From positions 24,521,001 to 24,585,000 of the forward strand of contig NC_059478.1 of NCBI RefSeq assembly GCF_018139145.2: a stretch of DNA of 64,000 nucleotides. The letters are read 5' to 3'. Every line of letters starts with the position of its first letter. Position 1 is the first letter of the stretch. Under the pieces are notes generated by a model that did no database searches, was not told the DNA's origin, and saw nothing but the letters and a program-made list of their open reading frames with translations. Both the position numbers and the translations under genes were made by a program. Origin of the DNA: Gymnogyps californianus (Eukaryota; Chordata; Aves; Accipitriformes; Cathartidae). This document shows positions 10,803-24,189 of this stretch, one piece after another.

Positions 10803-13800
10803 TGATCACTCCTTCCTTCTTCATCCATGACTCAACCAGAGTCAAAAAAGATGGATAATTTAAAGAGTTGCAGTTTTTCCACATCTCTTCTTTTGAAAAC
10901 CCAACATGAGCAAGGGCCAGCTGAAGAGCTAGTGCAGCTGTCTTGAAAAAGCATCAGGAGGGTGCTCATGTTGCACTTGACCTCTTTGGCAGGCTCTGGC
11001 AATATTCAGACATCAATATTATGCAAATCCTGGTAAGTGCATTTCAAGGTCATAGTGCATGTAAACCCAGGTTATACTGGTTAGCTGCATTGATCAAAGA
11101 TAGGCTTGGACTATCTGGGGCAATGTAAAGAAATTCATTCCAAATCTGATGCTGATCTTAATGAAACACACTATTCCATAAACAGCAGAGCTTAATGAAA
11201 TTGCCTGATTGCCTGTGGATTTATGATCTGCTCCCTCATGCCTCCCTCTTACACCACAATAATCTCAGATTTCGCCCACCTCATAAACACCCAGTATGCT
11301 CTATCCTCCCTTTTATCCCTCACTACTGCCTGGTAGTTGCATGCTGGCCAAGACATGCATGTTCACTGGCCCATGCGTACGTGACTGGGCACCTGGCAGA
11401 CCAAATGAACAGGTAAGTGCTGAGCTCACACGGCATCGTCTCCACCTGGCCTCACATGCAGACGTGGGTGTCTTTTCTATCAGACATACATGGCTTTACC
11501 ACCAGTGCAGCCCATGCCTGCTGAGGATATTGCATTGCCCACATGTGCAGCAGATGTTCCTCCATACTGGAGCAGTGCTTTGTGAATCCAGCACATGGAA
11601 AAAGTCAGAGAACATCGCCAACAGTGAAACTGAGACATCGCCCAGAGGGTATCAGCTATTCATGCAAGTGTTAGTAGAATAAAGATGTTCTCTGTTAACA
11701 CTTCAGTAAAGAGCTACGAGAACCATTTGAAGTCTGCAAAGCCTCCCTTAGTCTAAGAGATTTGAGTTCAATTTATTTAGCTTATGCATGAGATTTTGGG
11801 GAGATTTACTTGTAGTGTCTCTCTTTCTACCTAGAGGGAACATTTTTTCTCAGAAGACTTTTTAATTTAGTAGGAAGAAGTATATCTGAAGCTAGGCAAA
11901 TGACCAAAAAAGGCAGCACATTTATATCAGTATAATTATTTTTGCTACATCTGCCCTACAGGCTTGATGAATTTGCCCTTGAAGTCTTAAAATCAAGACT
12001 GGATATCTTGGTAAAGTTCTGCTCAAGCAGCGTGAGAGTAAAGGACTAGAAGGAGAAGTCGCTGATGGAGGGAGCACTACTCCCTGCTATGCAGGAAGTC
12101 CAGGAGGATGTTGGCAGGATCTCTCTTGGTCTTTCGAGCAGTGCTGATAAGAAATAGCAGAATGTGGTGGCTAGGAGCTGAAGCTAGATAAAATCAGTCT
12201 GGACAGATGTAATTTCCTAGAAATCTGTGCTTACAATACTCGAATGACATACCTGCAGAGGTGAGCACTGACTGCTGACACCTTTTTCTGAAATACAGAT
12301 TTAATCCAGTATCTGGGAAAATTCTGTTTCCTAGGAATACCCAGGATGGGGCTGCACTCTTGTGTTGCCTTCTCACCATCCTGCTCTGTGACTCTGGGAA
12401 CCCCTGTCCTCACTCTCTGTGACCCGTTTGTTGACTATGAGGAGCAGGATAGCAAGCCAGTAGTACCCTTGACAGCTTTTCATGCAAGTAAGCTATTTGC
12501 TTCGTCCAGTTGTCTGCAAGAGTCACAGCAAATTTTTCTCTTCCTGGGGCACAATTAGCCAGATCTGTTTCTGCATCCTGAGGGAGAAGGCTTCGTGGAG
12601 TCTCTGAGGTGAGCAACGTCCAGCATAACAAAATTCCCCAGAGGAGCCCTTCAGAAAGCATTGCAACACCACAGGATGCTGTGAGTTCACCCGTGTGCAG
12701 TGTGAAGACTCACAGAGGAGGGGAAAAACACTGATTTGATCTTGTAAATAAAATCACATGCTTTCTATCAGTGGCTGAAAAGAGATTCCCCTTTCACAGC
12801 TCCAGGAATTTTGCTATCTGCATTTTTTTCTTTAAACTGTACAGTAAATATTTATCCAAGATGTGTGGTTGTTAATATGATCCAGTCTTCAGTCATTTTG
12901 AATGGTGTCATGATGACGGATGTTAATTCAGAAAGGAATAGATTGGACAATTTATGCCTGAAACACATGTGTTCCTTGGCGGGCTCCATGGATTACTTGC
13001 ATAGTTAGTGCTGTCTAAGCAATTTGTAACGTTTTCTCTGCCTCGAAGCACCGAGGGCTCCAGGACAGGGGCTTGACCTATATCTCCAGTTTGCTATAAT
13101 AAACACTGGGGTAACTAAACTCCCCATGTGCTTTTAGCTTCCTAAATCTATCTCTCCCCCTGTGCTCCAGCTGTGTGTGGTGCTTCTGGTTCTTCCCAAG
13201 AAGAAAGGCAGCTTCTTTCTGCAAGAGAGGAGGATGCTCCTGTGTGCGCAGGGTGCGAATCCCTGACCTCCTCCCCCTCTAGATTCAGCTTCTCTCCTAC
13301 CTCAACATGCGCAGTTATTTAATGTGAACACTTATCCTGACAACAGAAGTGAAAATAAACCAAGTCACGTGAAGGTAGTAAGCAAGAGAGATTCTGGGAA
13401 GACCTCGCTTTTTTTTGTAATATTTGGATTCTTACAGTTGCGAATTTATGGGATGTGTCTAAGGGTATTTCTTTTCTTCTTAGTTAAGACCAGGTTTGTA
13501 AAAGTGTTAGTATCTTATTTTTTATTTGTTTTTTTTAATCAGAGACATAAAACTGAAGGAAAATGGCCAAGCTGTTAGGTGCACAAGGCTTTTGGTAGGT
13601 CTACTTGGAAGTTTTTCTCAGCTGGTCCATCAGTTGTGTTCTGGCCATTTTCTGTGAAATGAACTTTGCCCACAACTGACAAGTACAGAACGTACTGGCC
13701 CAGGCAATCAGCACTTTGACTATTTGGAAAAAACTCTTAAATGTGAATGTTCTGTTTGAATTACAGTTTATTTAAATTCTCATCGTTTAAGAATATTAAA

Positions 13801-15046
13801 TAATGTTACTTAAAAACTCTTCTTTTGTAAAACCCCTATTATTAATGCGAGTCTAGAAAATAAAGTAGGGCAGGAGCTTCCTGGCATCTTCCCAGCCTCT
13901 TGTTATTTTGACCGTTCTGCTTTCTCCTCCTAAAGGATGCTGCATAATTTGTATATATTCTATATGAACACTCAGTCAACATACAAATTATTTGGCTTCT
14001 CGTTTCAGCAAAGATGCCAAAATAGGACAAGACAGATTTTCTGTGTACTCTTGCTGTAAAAACAATGTAAAAATTTCCTTAGAGACTCACTTTAAGATAA
14101 CTTCAGAAAGCGATGAGGGTTTCTAGGCCATAATTCTTCCTGTGGTGATCCTTTAGCTTTTTTTCTTGTAATGTGCCAAGAGTTTAGTCTAAATATGTGT
14201 TGTTTAATGAGTTGTTGTTTGTATTCAAACTCATGAACCAGATCAGCTCCCTAAAAAAGACTTTGCTGATGGGTGTCCTCAGACGCCCTGGGATGCCCTC
14301 ATGCTTTGTCACCAAAGTCTGCAAAGACAACTTTTTTAATTTTTTTTTTTCTTTTGTGCAGGCATACTGTTGTAAGTGGAGTAGGTAGCTGTGCTTATAG
14401 TTGGGATCACCTTATATTTTCTGTTATAAGCAACAGGGAAAACGCTCTATCATTTTATTACACTGTCATCTTTGAGCTGATGTTTTCCATGCCATGTGTT
14501 TGGCACAGCTGGAAAGTTCAGCTAAAATAACTTAGCTGTCTCTCAGGATGAGGCTACTGAAAATGCACAGTTTTATCCCTGTTTAAAAAAAATAAAAATA
14601 AAAAAATAGTCTCCCACCCTATTTTGCTGAGATTCTCTAATTCTTCAGGGCAGTGGCTAGGAATTGGTGAGGCTGTGTTACCATGGCAGCCTGCTATGGC
14701 TCCCGCTGTTCTGTGAAATCCCATGGCTCGCTCTGATGTTCCACAGGAGCTGTTAGACACTGGCAGCGCAGTGCTGCGTGCGCTGGGCACGGTATGTCCT
14801 ACCAGGCCTCCCCTGCCCTGCCTGCGCTGGTCAGGTGCCCTTCCCGTACGGTTAGTTGGGATGCAGCATCTCCAGGGATGTAAGAACCAAATAGGATTTT
14901 CACTTCAGTTGCTTCTCCACAAAGAGACTGGGGCACGGACAACAGACCTGGGAGCAGGGAGTCTCTCCTGGACCCTCAGGAACCCCCTCTCCTCCCGCCA
15001 GCCGCCTGGGCAACATGAAGGAGCAGTAGCCTGGTCTGGTGCATGG

Positions 15047-15624
15047 TGTCCTGGTTTCAGCTGGGACAGAGTTAATTTTCTTCTTAGTAGCTGTTACAGT
15101 GCTGTGTTTTGGATTTAGTGTGAGAATGATGTTGATAACACTCTGATGTTTTAGTTGTTGCTAAGTAGCACTTATCTTCAGCCAAGGACTTTCCAGTTTC
15201 CCGTGCTCTGCCAGTAAGCAGGTGTGCAAGAAGCTGGGAGGCAGCAGAGCCGGGGCAGCTGACTTGAACTAGCCAAAGGGGTATTCCATACCATGGAACG
15301 TCATGCCCAGTATATAAACAGGGGGGAGTTGGCCGGGCGGCGCGGATCGCGGCTCGGGAACTAACTGGGCATCGGTCAACGAGTGGTGAGCAATTGCATT
15401 GTGCACCACTTGCTTTGTATAGTTTAATTCTTTTAGTATTGCTATTGTCATATTATTATTATTATCATTATCATTGTTTTTCATTCCTTTCTGTCCTATT
15501 AAACTGTCTTTATCTCAACTCACGAGTTTTTTTTTCCTGATTCTCTCCCCCATCCCAGGGGTGGGGGGGCAGTGAGCGAGCGGCTGCGTGGTGCTTAGCT
15601 GCTGGCTGGGGTTAAACCACGACA
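15047..15624 (+). mobile_element. Solo LTR, avian ERVL-type endogenous retrovirus (younger copy)
   Basis: A 578-bp element begins TGTCCTGGTTTCAGCTGG and ends GGTTAAACCACGACA, keeping the canonical TG...CA termini. It is flanked by a perfect 5-bp target duplication CATGG (15042-15046 and 15625-15629). A TATA box (TATATAA, about 15311-15317) and an ATTAAA poly(A) signal (15498-15503) are present; the CRE seen in the older copy is altered here (AACGTCA). A TTATTATTATT run lies near 15452. No retroviral genes accompany it. It shares the ST3GAL3 transcription direction, so it could supply an alternative promoter or poly(A) site. Confidence 0.92.
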
Positions 15625-18413
15625 CATGGCAAGAGCAGGAGTATTGGAGGTTGAAGGGTGATGGGTACTGGGGACAGTAGAGAAAGGAAGGGCTTACAAC
15701 CAGCAGGGAACTCCTCAAACGCAAGTTTGTTAGGTGTAAATAGTTCAGGAGCCCTATAAGAGGGTGCATGTTTTATCCTCTAACAGCTGATCTAGAATAC
15801 AATAGCTTACTGGAGCTTGTAGTTGCGCTTAGAGCTGTGCCCTGGGTTTAATTGCTCCATTTTTCTTGAGTTGGGTTGTGGGTTTTTTTGGTGGATTTTT
15901 TCTTGAGTTGGTTTTTTTTTTAAAACATATTAAGTTACCCTTTAAGACTTTTTAAAGAGCTTTATGGTTATAAAAATCAAGCTGCCAGAAGTTAGGAAAA
16001 GCAAAAAAATAACATTGCATTTTCAACATTAATTCAGTTCTCCTGTGCAGATGTTATCCTTAATTACATAATTACATCCTGTCTCTTTTAGAACACAGCT
16101 GTCTATCTAGTGGAGAGGGAAGACTGAGATTTAGACTAATTTCTGTAATGCAAGACATTCAGCTTTGGTATGAGTAGTTGCAGAAGCTGTAGAACATGTT
16201 GTCAATAGGAGAGAGGGAAGGAGAGGAGAAAGAATGGTCTCCTGATTACTGACACTGAGGATTCCTCTTGAGGAGGTGGTTTAGCCTTTGACTGACCAAT
16301 GTGATGCTGGGCAAGTTAGATCAGAATTTCCCAAACACATTTAAGTCTCGTGGGGAGGATATGCAGGAGAGTTGGGTGTTCAGCAGCAGCAAAGTCAATG
16401 GAGTTGTACTGTGAGCTTAACAAATGTTCTGAAAATTCAGCTTAAGGTGTCTGAAGTAGAGCATCAGGAGGCAATGGAAACTGTGGGCATTCATCTTTGT
16501 CTGTTTTCTCGTCTGTAAAATGGTGTAATACATGCCAAATATTGCAGAGATGCTCTAAATATAAAAGTATTGTTTGTAAAACACTTAGATATATGGCGAT
16601 ATAAGAAAAATCTTGTGGGAAAATTAGAAAGTCACTGTTCACAACAGAAATCCTGAGCTGAAGCTCTGAAGTTGCAGGGCTGTTGTCCTACTTCAGCACT
16701 TACTCACACATGGATTTGGCCTTTCAGCCATGGTATTCTTTTAATAGATGTTATGTGAGTATGACATTTCATAAACTATGTCATAAAAATAATAGTGAAA
16801 TGAAGGGGCTGGTCCCTAATGGGAATAAAATACCCTGTAAATAATGGTGGTGATATAGGGCCTATTCTTCTTTGGGATTTTTCTGAAACTTTAGATATTT
16901 TTTCCTTGAAGGATTATTATTCACAGACAAAAAACAACAGAAACATAAATTATCTAAATCCATTCCTTTTACTAAAAACTTCTGTCTTTCCTAAGTTATT
17001 TCAAAGCAGGAATATTTCTTCAAATTTTGGCTCAAAATCCATCTTACATTTTGAACAAAAGAGTCTGTAGTAAAGTCTGTCCATCACTCTGCGCATAGTA
17101 CAAACACGTCTTCTGACACACCGTATGTGAGGCATCATTTATGCTATGACTTGTGAAACACAGTATTCATGAGAATAATCTTCAGGTTTTTTCTGCAGCT
17201 CATCTGACATGTTCCAAGTTTCATTTTCTTCACAGGACAATCTCTTTTTCAACGGCATTTTGTTATCTTACAACTGTGAACCGTATTTTGCTCTCAGTTA
17301 CACGGATAAAACCATAGAAATACATTAAGAAAAAGGAATTCCTTTGCATTTACAACATAGCATAAAAACAAATTTACTCTTCTGACTCTTTAGAACTGGT
17401 CTTGGCCTCATGCTCCCTAGTCCTGTGAATCGGAAGACGACAGTTGGTATTAGACCAGCAACACAGGAGGCCCGTGTCTGTCTGTAGGTTAGCTGTAGCA
17501 CTGAAAGTTATATAGGTCAAATGAAGTTTGACATTCAGTAGGCCTATTTGTGTATGTTTTTCTGCTTATTTGTAATATATGCTTGCAATTAACAGGGCAG
17601 AAACTTCCTACTTACAGCCATGGGAAAGAGCACATTGCTATGTTTTAGCAAACTGACCTGGTGTGTAATGCACCAGTGCCACCCTCACGTCCCAGCTGGC
17701 TTTTATCACCATCGAGGTTGCTGCTTTCTGAGCTGGTGTCTGTGGACAGGGCGGCTTCCAGTTTCGTCTGTAGCCAGGGTGCCATATAGTTTATTTGTCT
17801 AGCACAAAATTGAAAGTCCGCAACCACTACTTGGAATTAAGTTTACCTTCTCTTGTGGTTTTCAACCTGGTTATCAAGCCTAAAGAAACTAATCTCTGGC
17901 CAATGTAATGAAGTATTATTAGCTCAACTGTACCAATGAAGAAGCATAGTTAGATTTTTGCTTTAAAAAAAAAAGCTCTAGGAGTACCATGTATTCAGAG
18001 GTGCTTTTGTCTCCGTCATGCTTTGCTGCTCTTTGCCACTGAAAACACTGGGTGGAAAATACGTTTGGGTTTCACACTGAGAAACATTAGTAAAAGCTGA
18101 ATTTGGGCGGTTTACAACCTGTCAGGAGTTCTCTTGGGTGCTGTGAGGCTGTTGGGAGATGGGGACTACTGACAGGGGAATGGCCTGGGAAATTACAACC
18201 ATTTGATTTTAGACTTGGTCAGTGGGAGGGTATTCGGAGAGAAGAAACAAGAATTAAAAGATTAGAAGTATCATATTGTTGGATAGTCAAAGAGCTGCAT
18301 CTCTTTTGGCAGTGGGACAAAGAGAAGATGAGGGAAAGGCTTGAGCACAATCTGCAATGTTCCTGCTTCAGGCAGAGTAAGAGCTTTTCAGTGGGGCAGA
18401 TAAGAGTGGAACA

Positions 18414-18438
18414 AAATGCTCTAGATTCTAGAGCATTT
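18414..18438. repeat. 25-bp DNA palindrome, 12-bp arms, 1-nt centre
   Basis: AAATGCTCTAGA (18414-18425) is followed by a single T and then by its exact inverse complement TCTAGAGCATTT (18427-18438). It lies in an intron with no visible mobile-element termini. Such a short-spaced palindrome may bind a dimeric protein or be chance; nothing else here supports a role. Confidence 0.75.
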
Positions 18439-20439
18439 CTAGACTCTGGAAACTGAAGATAGGGAAATTCAGAACAAATGCTGGCCATCTGTGCCGTGTA
18501 CAGAGGGTGGTGAGGGGTTGTCCATCATTTTGAGAAGGCTGAGTAAATATATGTGAAGTGTGGGCTAGTGAGTCTGGCAGTTGACCATCAACCCAGACTG
18601 CAGGCTCTCAGCACCTCTGTTCTTGTTGCTAAAAATTCCTTGTTGCTTTGATAATCTGTGCAAATGGTGCAACTTCATTTATATTACCACTTGTAGAAGA
18701 GCATTTTCTAGGCCTCTGTGTCTACTTGACTGCTGAGAAATGAAGCATTGGCTGATAAGATGGTTATTTTCTAGCGGAAACACACCTTCCACATCTAATC
18801 CAGTTATGCCTGAGCAGAAACCTTTCAAAAGCCTCTGCAGATGGATTGCAGCAGTCCTGCTATTACCCTGTGTGTGTGTGACAGTGAGAGCTTGTGGATG
18901 ACAGGTATAGAATAAACCACATTCCATCCTAGGTGGGGGCAGAGATCCCAGTGAACTACGTGCTCCCAGGCATGGTGAGGTCTTGTGACTGGTATGTCAT
19001 CCCCTGGCTTGTTCTTTCCCTCATGCCCTTCTTCCTCTCCATTTCTGGTGTTATCAGAGTTTGAAAGAGCAATAATTTCCATTTACCACAGGTTGTCTCT
19101 CCAGTCTTGTCATCTTTCTTGTTGCTTTGCAGCAGAGTATTGCATACCTAGACTTTATTCAACTTTGTGTTGTGCTTAGCTGACCTTTGCAATCGCCCTG
19201 TCCCTTTCCCATCAGACTTAGAAGTCTTCCAGAGCAATGCTGCTTGTACTCCTAAATCCAGCAGTCTCACAGAGGTACAGAAGAGGCAGCATCCGTGTCA
19301 TCAGGATGCAATAGCATTACCCCTTATTTTGCTTAGGATATTAGAAATGTTGTTATTCTGGGAGATTCAGCCTGCTTCTAGCTGTTTGTATGTTCTATTG
19401 AGGTGTGCTTCTTGGCTAAGGCTCCGAGTTTCCACATTTTATTTTAGCATATGTTGTGATTCACCTTGGTAAATCTGAGAACGGGAGATGGAAAACTGAA
19501 TGAAGACAAAATAGCTTAAAACCGGCTGTCCCTATTACCCTTCAGTATTCTGCAAACAGACAAAATGAGGAATTATAGCTGGATTGTCTTGTCCCTGTAG
19601 CTATTAGGTGAGCCCTGCCATTTTTTATCCCTTCCTTATAACCTGCCATCTCTGGTCTGTCATGTCTATGCCCGTTTATTCCTGGAGTGGTATCTCTAGA
19701 GGGGATATTTCTGCCTCTCTCCCTGGATGACAGCTGTACAAGAGACTGGCTTGAAAGCCCTGGCTCATCTAAATTCTTTCTACTTTTTAAATAGTCTCCT
19801 CTAAAGCCTTTAGTGATGTCCTTTACAATTATACGATTTTGAAAATACTCCAAGATTGCTTAAAAATGCTGTGGCCCTCAGAGACTCGCTCTTCAGTCAT
19901 GTCTTCCTGTCTGCCTCTCTGTGTTGTAGTTTCTTTATGCTTATACTATAAGCTCTTTTTGGCAGCCCTTGGCACTGTGAACGCTGATCTGTGACTGAGG
20001 CTCCAGGTGCACGGTAATACCAACAAATAATAAAGGTGGGAACTTAACATGGGGAAACCTGATTTCCAGGCTGGACCCTGTGGTTTCCACCTCGATGCCA
20101 GGAGGTGATGAGGTACTGTGGGAACATTGCCTAAACAGTTTTCAGACTCGCTTTCTGACTTACTATCATTATGATAATCAGGAAGGGAGATACTGCGTCT
20201 TCAGAAGCCCACCCTTAAGCACTGCAGGCTTAGTCACTGTAGCAGAGAACAGAGGATGCCCCCAACCTCAAACTGTGAGTCTGAGCTCCCGAATCTGGCA
20301 GGAAAAGCGTGCCTTCCCTCCCAGTACCTGCTGCTCCTCAGGTGGCTGCCTGTCTCCTCCCAGCCTAAAAAGGGACAGCGTTCCCCGACGGGAAGTAACT
20401 GCTTTGGAAACCTCACTGAACATCTGTGTCCCATCAGAC

Positions 20440-20590
20440 TGAACATCCACACCAGGCGTAGCGGCGGCCCGTGGCGGAGCATCAGCGGTAGCACGGAGCC
20501 TTGGAAGGGGCTGCGCTCCCGACGCCGCGGCTCCCGAGGGGTTTGCGTCAGGAGAGCAGCCCCCCGGGGCTTGCAGTTGTGGTGGTGCTG
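20440..20590. promoter_or_regulatory. Small CpG-rich patch inside the ST3GAL3 intron
   Basis: About 150 bp carries a dense cluster of CpG and GCGG/CCGCGG words in otherwise CpG-poor intronic DNA, about 170 bp upstream of a CR1 insertion. Both strands are open here for up to 149 codons, which GC content explains. It could be an orphan CpG island with promoter or enhancer activity. No TATA box or clear initiator was seen, so the regulatory reading is an inference. Confidence 0.35.
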
Positions 20591-20755
20591 TGTTTTGAGG
20601 CTTGCCAGTGACAAGCTGCAGAACAAAACCACAAGGCTTGAGATGTAGCTCAGAACTACAGGGTCTGTAAAGCCAAACCACAAGGCTGAGAATTTCAGTA
20701 ATTACAAGCCAGGAAAACAGTTTTTAGTTCTGGGCTGCATCAAAAGAAGTGTGGC

Positions 20756-21329
20756 TAGCAGGTCGAGGGAGGTGATTCTCCTCCTCTACTCTGCTCTTGT
20801 GAGACCCCACCTTGGATTACTGCGTTCAGCTCTGGGGCCCCCAACATAAGAAGGACATCGACCTGTTGGAGCGAGTCCAGAGGAGGGCCACGAAGATGAT
20901 CAGAGGGCTCTAGCACCTCTCCTGTGAAGACAGGCTGAGAAAGTTGGGGTTGTTCAACCTGGAGAAGAGAAGGCTCCAGGGAGACCTTATAGCAGCCTTC
21001 CAGTACCTAAAGGGGGCCTACAAGAAAGCTGGAGAGGGACTTTTTACAAGGGCATGTAGTGATAGGACAAGGGGTAATGGCTTTAAACTGAAAGAGGGTA
21101 GATTTAGATTAGATGTAAGGAAGAAGTTCTTTACTGCGAGGGTGGAGAGGCACTGGAACAGGCTGCCCAGAGGGGTTGTGGATGCCCCATCCCTGGAAGT
21201 GTTCAAGGCCAGGTTGGATGGGGCTTTGAGCAACCTGGTCTGGTGGAAGGTGTCCCTGCCCGTGGCAGGGGGGTTGGAACCAGATGATCTTTAAGGTCCC
21301 TTCCAACCCAAACCAGTCTATGATTCTTT
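20756..21329 (+). mobile_element. CR1 LINE, 5'-truncated 3' end
   Basis: The last ~575 bp of a CR1 non-LTR retrotransposon, with the familiar avian order: 'TGTGAGACCCCACCTTGG' (20799-20816), a 'CAGAGGAGGGCCACGAAGAT' block (20879-20898), 'CTGGAGAAGAGAAGGCTCC' (20960-20978), 'GGAAGAAGTTCTTTACTG', 'CACTGGAACAGGCTGCCC', and the 3' end TTCCAACCCAAACC followed by TCTATGATTC. The frame 20944-21294 translates to the eroded C-terminal part of the reverse-transcriptase protein (GLFNLEKRRLQGDLIAAFQ near its start), with a stop just upstream at about 20911. It has the same orientation as ST3GAL3. It is non-autonomous and dead. Confidence 0.95.
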
Positions 21330-24189
21330 AGCCCTAAATGGGGCTTTGCCTACTGTATAGGTGGAAGTATGAGAGCTGTCTGCTGAGACTCCACATTTCT
21401 CCCTACAATTGTTTTAGAAACTACAGAGGGAAAACACACCAAAATGAAAGATTACCCCAGTTGTCCCTCAATAACAATCTCAGGGGAACTGCCCAGAAAA
21501 GTTACAGGGAAGAACACAGAGCAAATAGAAATGAGACAGAAGGGAGAAACCAGAGCAAGTTCAGAGCAGTGTGATAACTGAGGAAAATGCTTAGGGAAAT
21601 AGCATGTCTGGATGAATGACAGGAGAAACAGCCACACAGAAGAGACCAAAGCGGACAGGTTGTATTCCCAGCTAGGGATAGGGTCCACATTTATTTTGCA
21701 CTGGCATGGAACTATCTGAAAGGAGCCCAGGTATGGTCCTAGTGGTTCACACAGCACTGGGAAAATGGGCAACTGTGATATGTGTAGTTATCTCTTTCTG
21801 AACAGCTCAAGCAACAGCAAAGAAAAAAGTCAAATGTTTGTAATCTTTCATCTTTTTCTTTTCTCTTTAATGTTTTGTGTGTAATGTAAAAGCCATGTAA
21901 AACCTACTTAAATCCCAGAACTTATGTAGAATCTCCTATGGAGTGTGAGTCCAAACAAAAGGCAGCTTTTGTCCACTTTAAATAGCTTGCAGACCTTTGG
22001 TTTGAGTTGTTTGCAAAATTTAGGCAATGCCATATTTAGAGTTGCACGTGAAATTGTAATTGAACTTATAAATTTATTTTAGTTTCAAGGTCACACACTG
22101 TTTTTCCAGGGTGTGCCTGCTTAAACCCATGATAAGATGGTTTCACTGAATGAGTAGCTGTTCAAGATTTTTGTTTATCATCTTCATTTCTGTGAGACCT
22201 GGAGCGTGCTTAATGCAAGTGGAATCTGTGATTTTTTTTTTTTTTTTTTCATCTCCTTCCTTGGAACTGAAAGGCCTCTGCTTTACACATGCCTTTAGGA
22301 AATTCCAAAGGTTTAATATTTATCCAATTTTTAATGAATTTTCACAAAGAGGCAAAACTCAGCTGACATACCAAATCCCTCAAATCCCTTGGTCAAATGG
22401 ATATTGGATTTTATTAACATTTATAAAGTTGATTTTTTTTTTCTATTTTTTTTTTTAAATGGTGGGATCACTCAGTGGCTGAAAATGTCGTATTATAATG
22501 GGAAGTGTTAGACCACTTTGACACCAGGCATTCTTTCTAATTCAACTATGATGAAAGAACATGAGTGTTAATTAGGATTTTTTTCGATTTAGGGTCCTGA
22601 GAGCACTTTGCCATTGTTGAAATGCAAACTTAAACTCACAGGATCCTTGCCCTGGTCAGCAAAAGTGTATTATGTTTGGGCAGCTTTGAGGGAGCACGTG
22701 GGGTCAAAACAGGATAGCAATGGCATTTTGCTTAGACTGTTGGTTTGGATAACAGTGTGCATCCTCATTGAGTTTGCTGTGTTAATGCCTTTTGTAGCAA
22801 GAACCATCTACCAAAGTTTCATTCTTCAGGATCTGAAATTCAGCAGCTAAAGATAACTATGGGATTGTTCCATGAAGAAGCCTCTGTCAGGTGTTTAGTG
22901 CCACATGGCGTGAGACTTCCCAGGAGCTGCGCACAGTACAAGCAGTGTGTGAAATGCAGCAGGTGTCGGCTGTGGCAGAATTACCGTCGATAATTACAGG
23001 GGTAATCACTACTGGGCAGGGGAGGCTCCTGAGGATTTTGCAGGGGATCATCAACATTTTTGGCAGTGCCTTGAAAGCAACTGTAAAGTCACGGTTAAGC
23101 TGCAAGCAACCCAAAACTGGTGTAAATAATGACTTCCAAAGCACATGCTTTTTATGGAGAGTGTAATGTCTGCCTCTGTTGCTTGTCATGGAGATTGCAG
23201 GGAAGATGGCTCAGTGCTGCGAGAAGGAGGTATTCAGTCAGATTACCGTGCCAAAGCTGTTGGTTAGCACATCAAAATTCCTGTCATCCTCCCTGTGCCT
23301 TGCTCTGAATTTTTAATCCAAACAGAAGTGAAACGTTAGAACGTAATTGTTCTGTAAGTCCTGTGAACACGGAGCCTCCGGTTATTTTGAGGGCAGTACA
23401 TGCTATACCCGCTAACGTCTGGACCAGCAGGAGCAATGAGATAAAGTAATGTGGCAGAGAGGCACGAGCCCCTCTCTAGGCAGGGCTGTCTAGCAGGGCA
23501 GCAGTATTCAAGGCCAGTGTTCGCCCATGGTTGCAGGGTGAAGACTTTAATTAAAAAACAATCTATTGGGTAAACATAAAGGACATACTTAGTTGTTTTT
23601 TCCCTTGTACCATGAACATGCATGACTCTTCACCAGACAAGATGGCACCTTTATAAGCTTACAGCTTAATTCACATAAAACCTAACAGAAGAGGGTAAAT
23701 CTAGGATAAAGTGGGACGCATGTAGCTCACACTGAAAGTAGAGCTGTACAGTCATTTTTAGCTCTTTGAATGTTCTTAAAAACATTTACTATCCAACGGT
23801 ACATCCCCTTGGAGGCAGGTGGGAGCCATCACAGCGTGTGCTGGAATGCTTAAGCCATTAACCAAACTAGCTGAAGTGCCAATAAGAGTGAAAAGATGGC
23901 ACCAGGGAGGGAGTCATTCATGCTGAAGCCCAGGCCTCTCCGTCTTCCTCACGCTTGTCATCCAGACTAGCTCAAGTGCATCTGCACATGCTGCTGTCAC
24001 CCCTCCAGGATGCACCCTCCCACTACAACCTTATACTAGTGGCTTGTGGCAGTGAGCAGGGACAGTGGGAACTGCTGCCAGGAGTGCATTTTAATTTTCT
24101 TTTTTTAAGAATAATAGCAATCTGCTATCTCTTATATATAATTGTGTTTGTTGTTTTATCTTTCCTTTTTTTTTACTTTTTGTTACTAG

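Larger units (their letters stand above)
2036..24189 (+). other. ST3GAL3: ST3GAL3 intron, 22.2 kb
   Basis: The intron is bounded by GTAAGA at 2036 and TTACTAG at 24183-24189. It contains the separately listed decayed CR1-like pieces (3740-4770, 5700-6200), two sense ERVL-type solo LTRs (10046-10650, 15047-15624), a near-perfect hairpin (10723-10802), a palindrome (18414-18438), a small CpG-rich patch (20440-20590) and a CR1 LINE (20756-21329). The stretch 11960-12060 faintly resembles the tail of the same old LINE family. Long T or A runs occur at 22231-22249 and near 17965 and 14586. In the remaining sequence I see no supportable gene; open frames are short and unlike known proteins. Confidence 0.85.

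Noticed and set aside
15430..15480. Independent microsatellite of TTA/ATT units
   Set aside because: It is part of the LTR at 15047-15624 rather than a separate locus.
20944..21294. 116-codon open frame that could be taken for a gene
   Set aside because: It is the eroded C-terminal part of the CR1 reverse transcriptase inside the LINE at 20756-21329.
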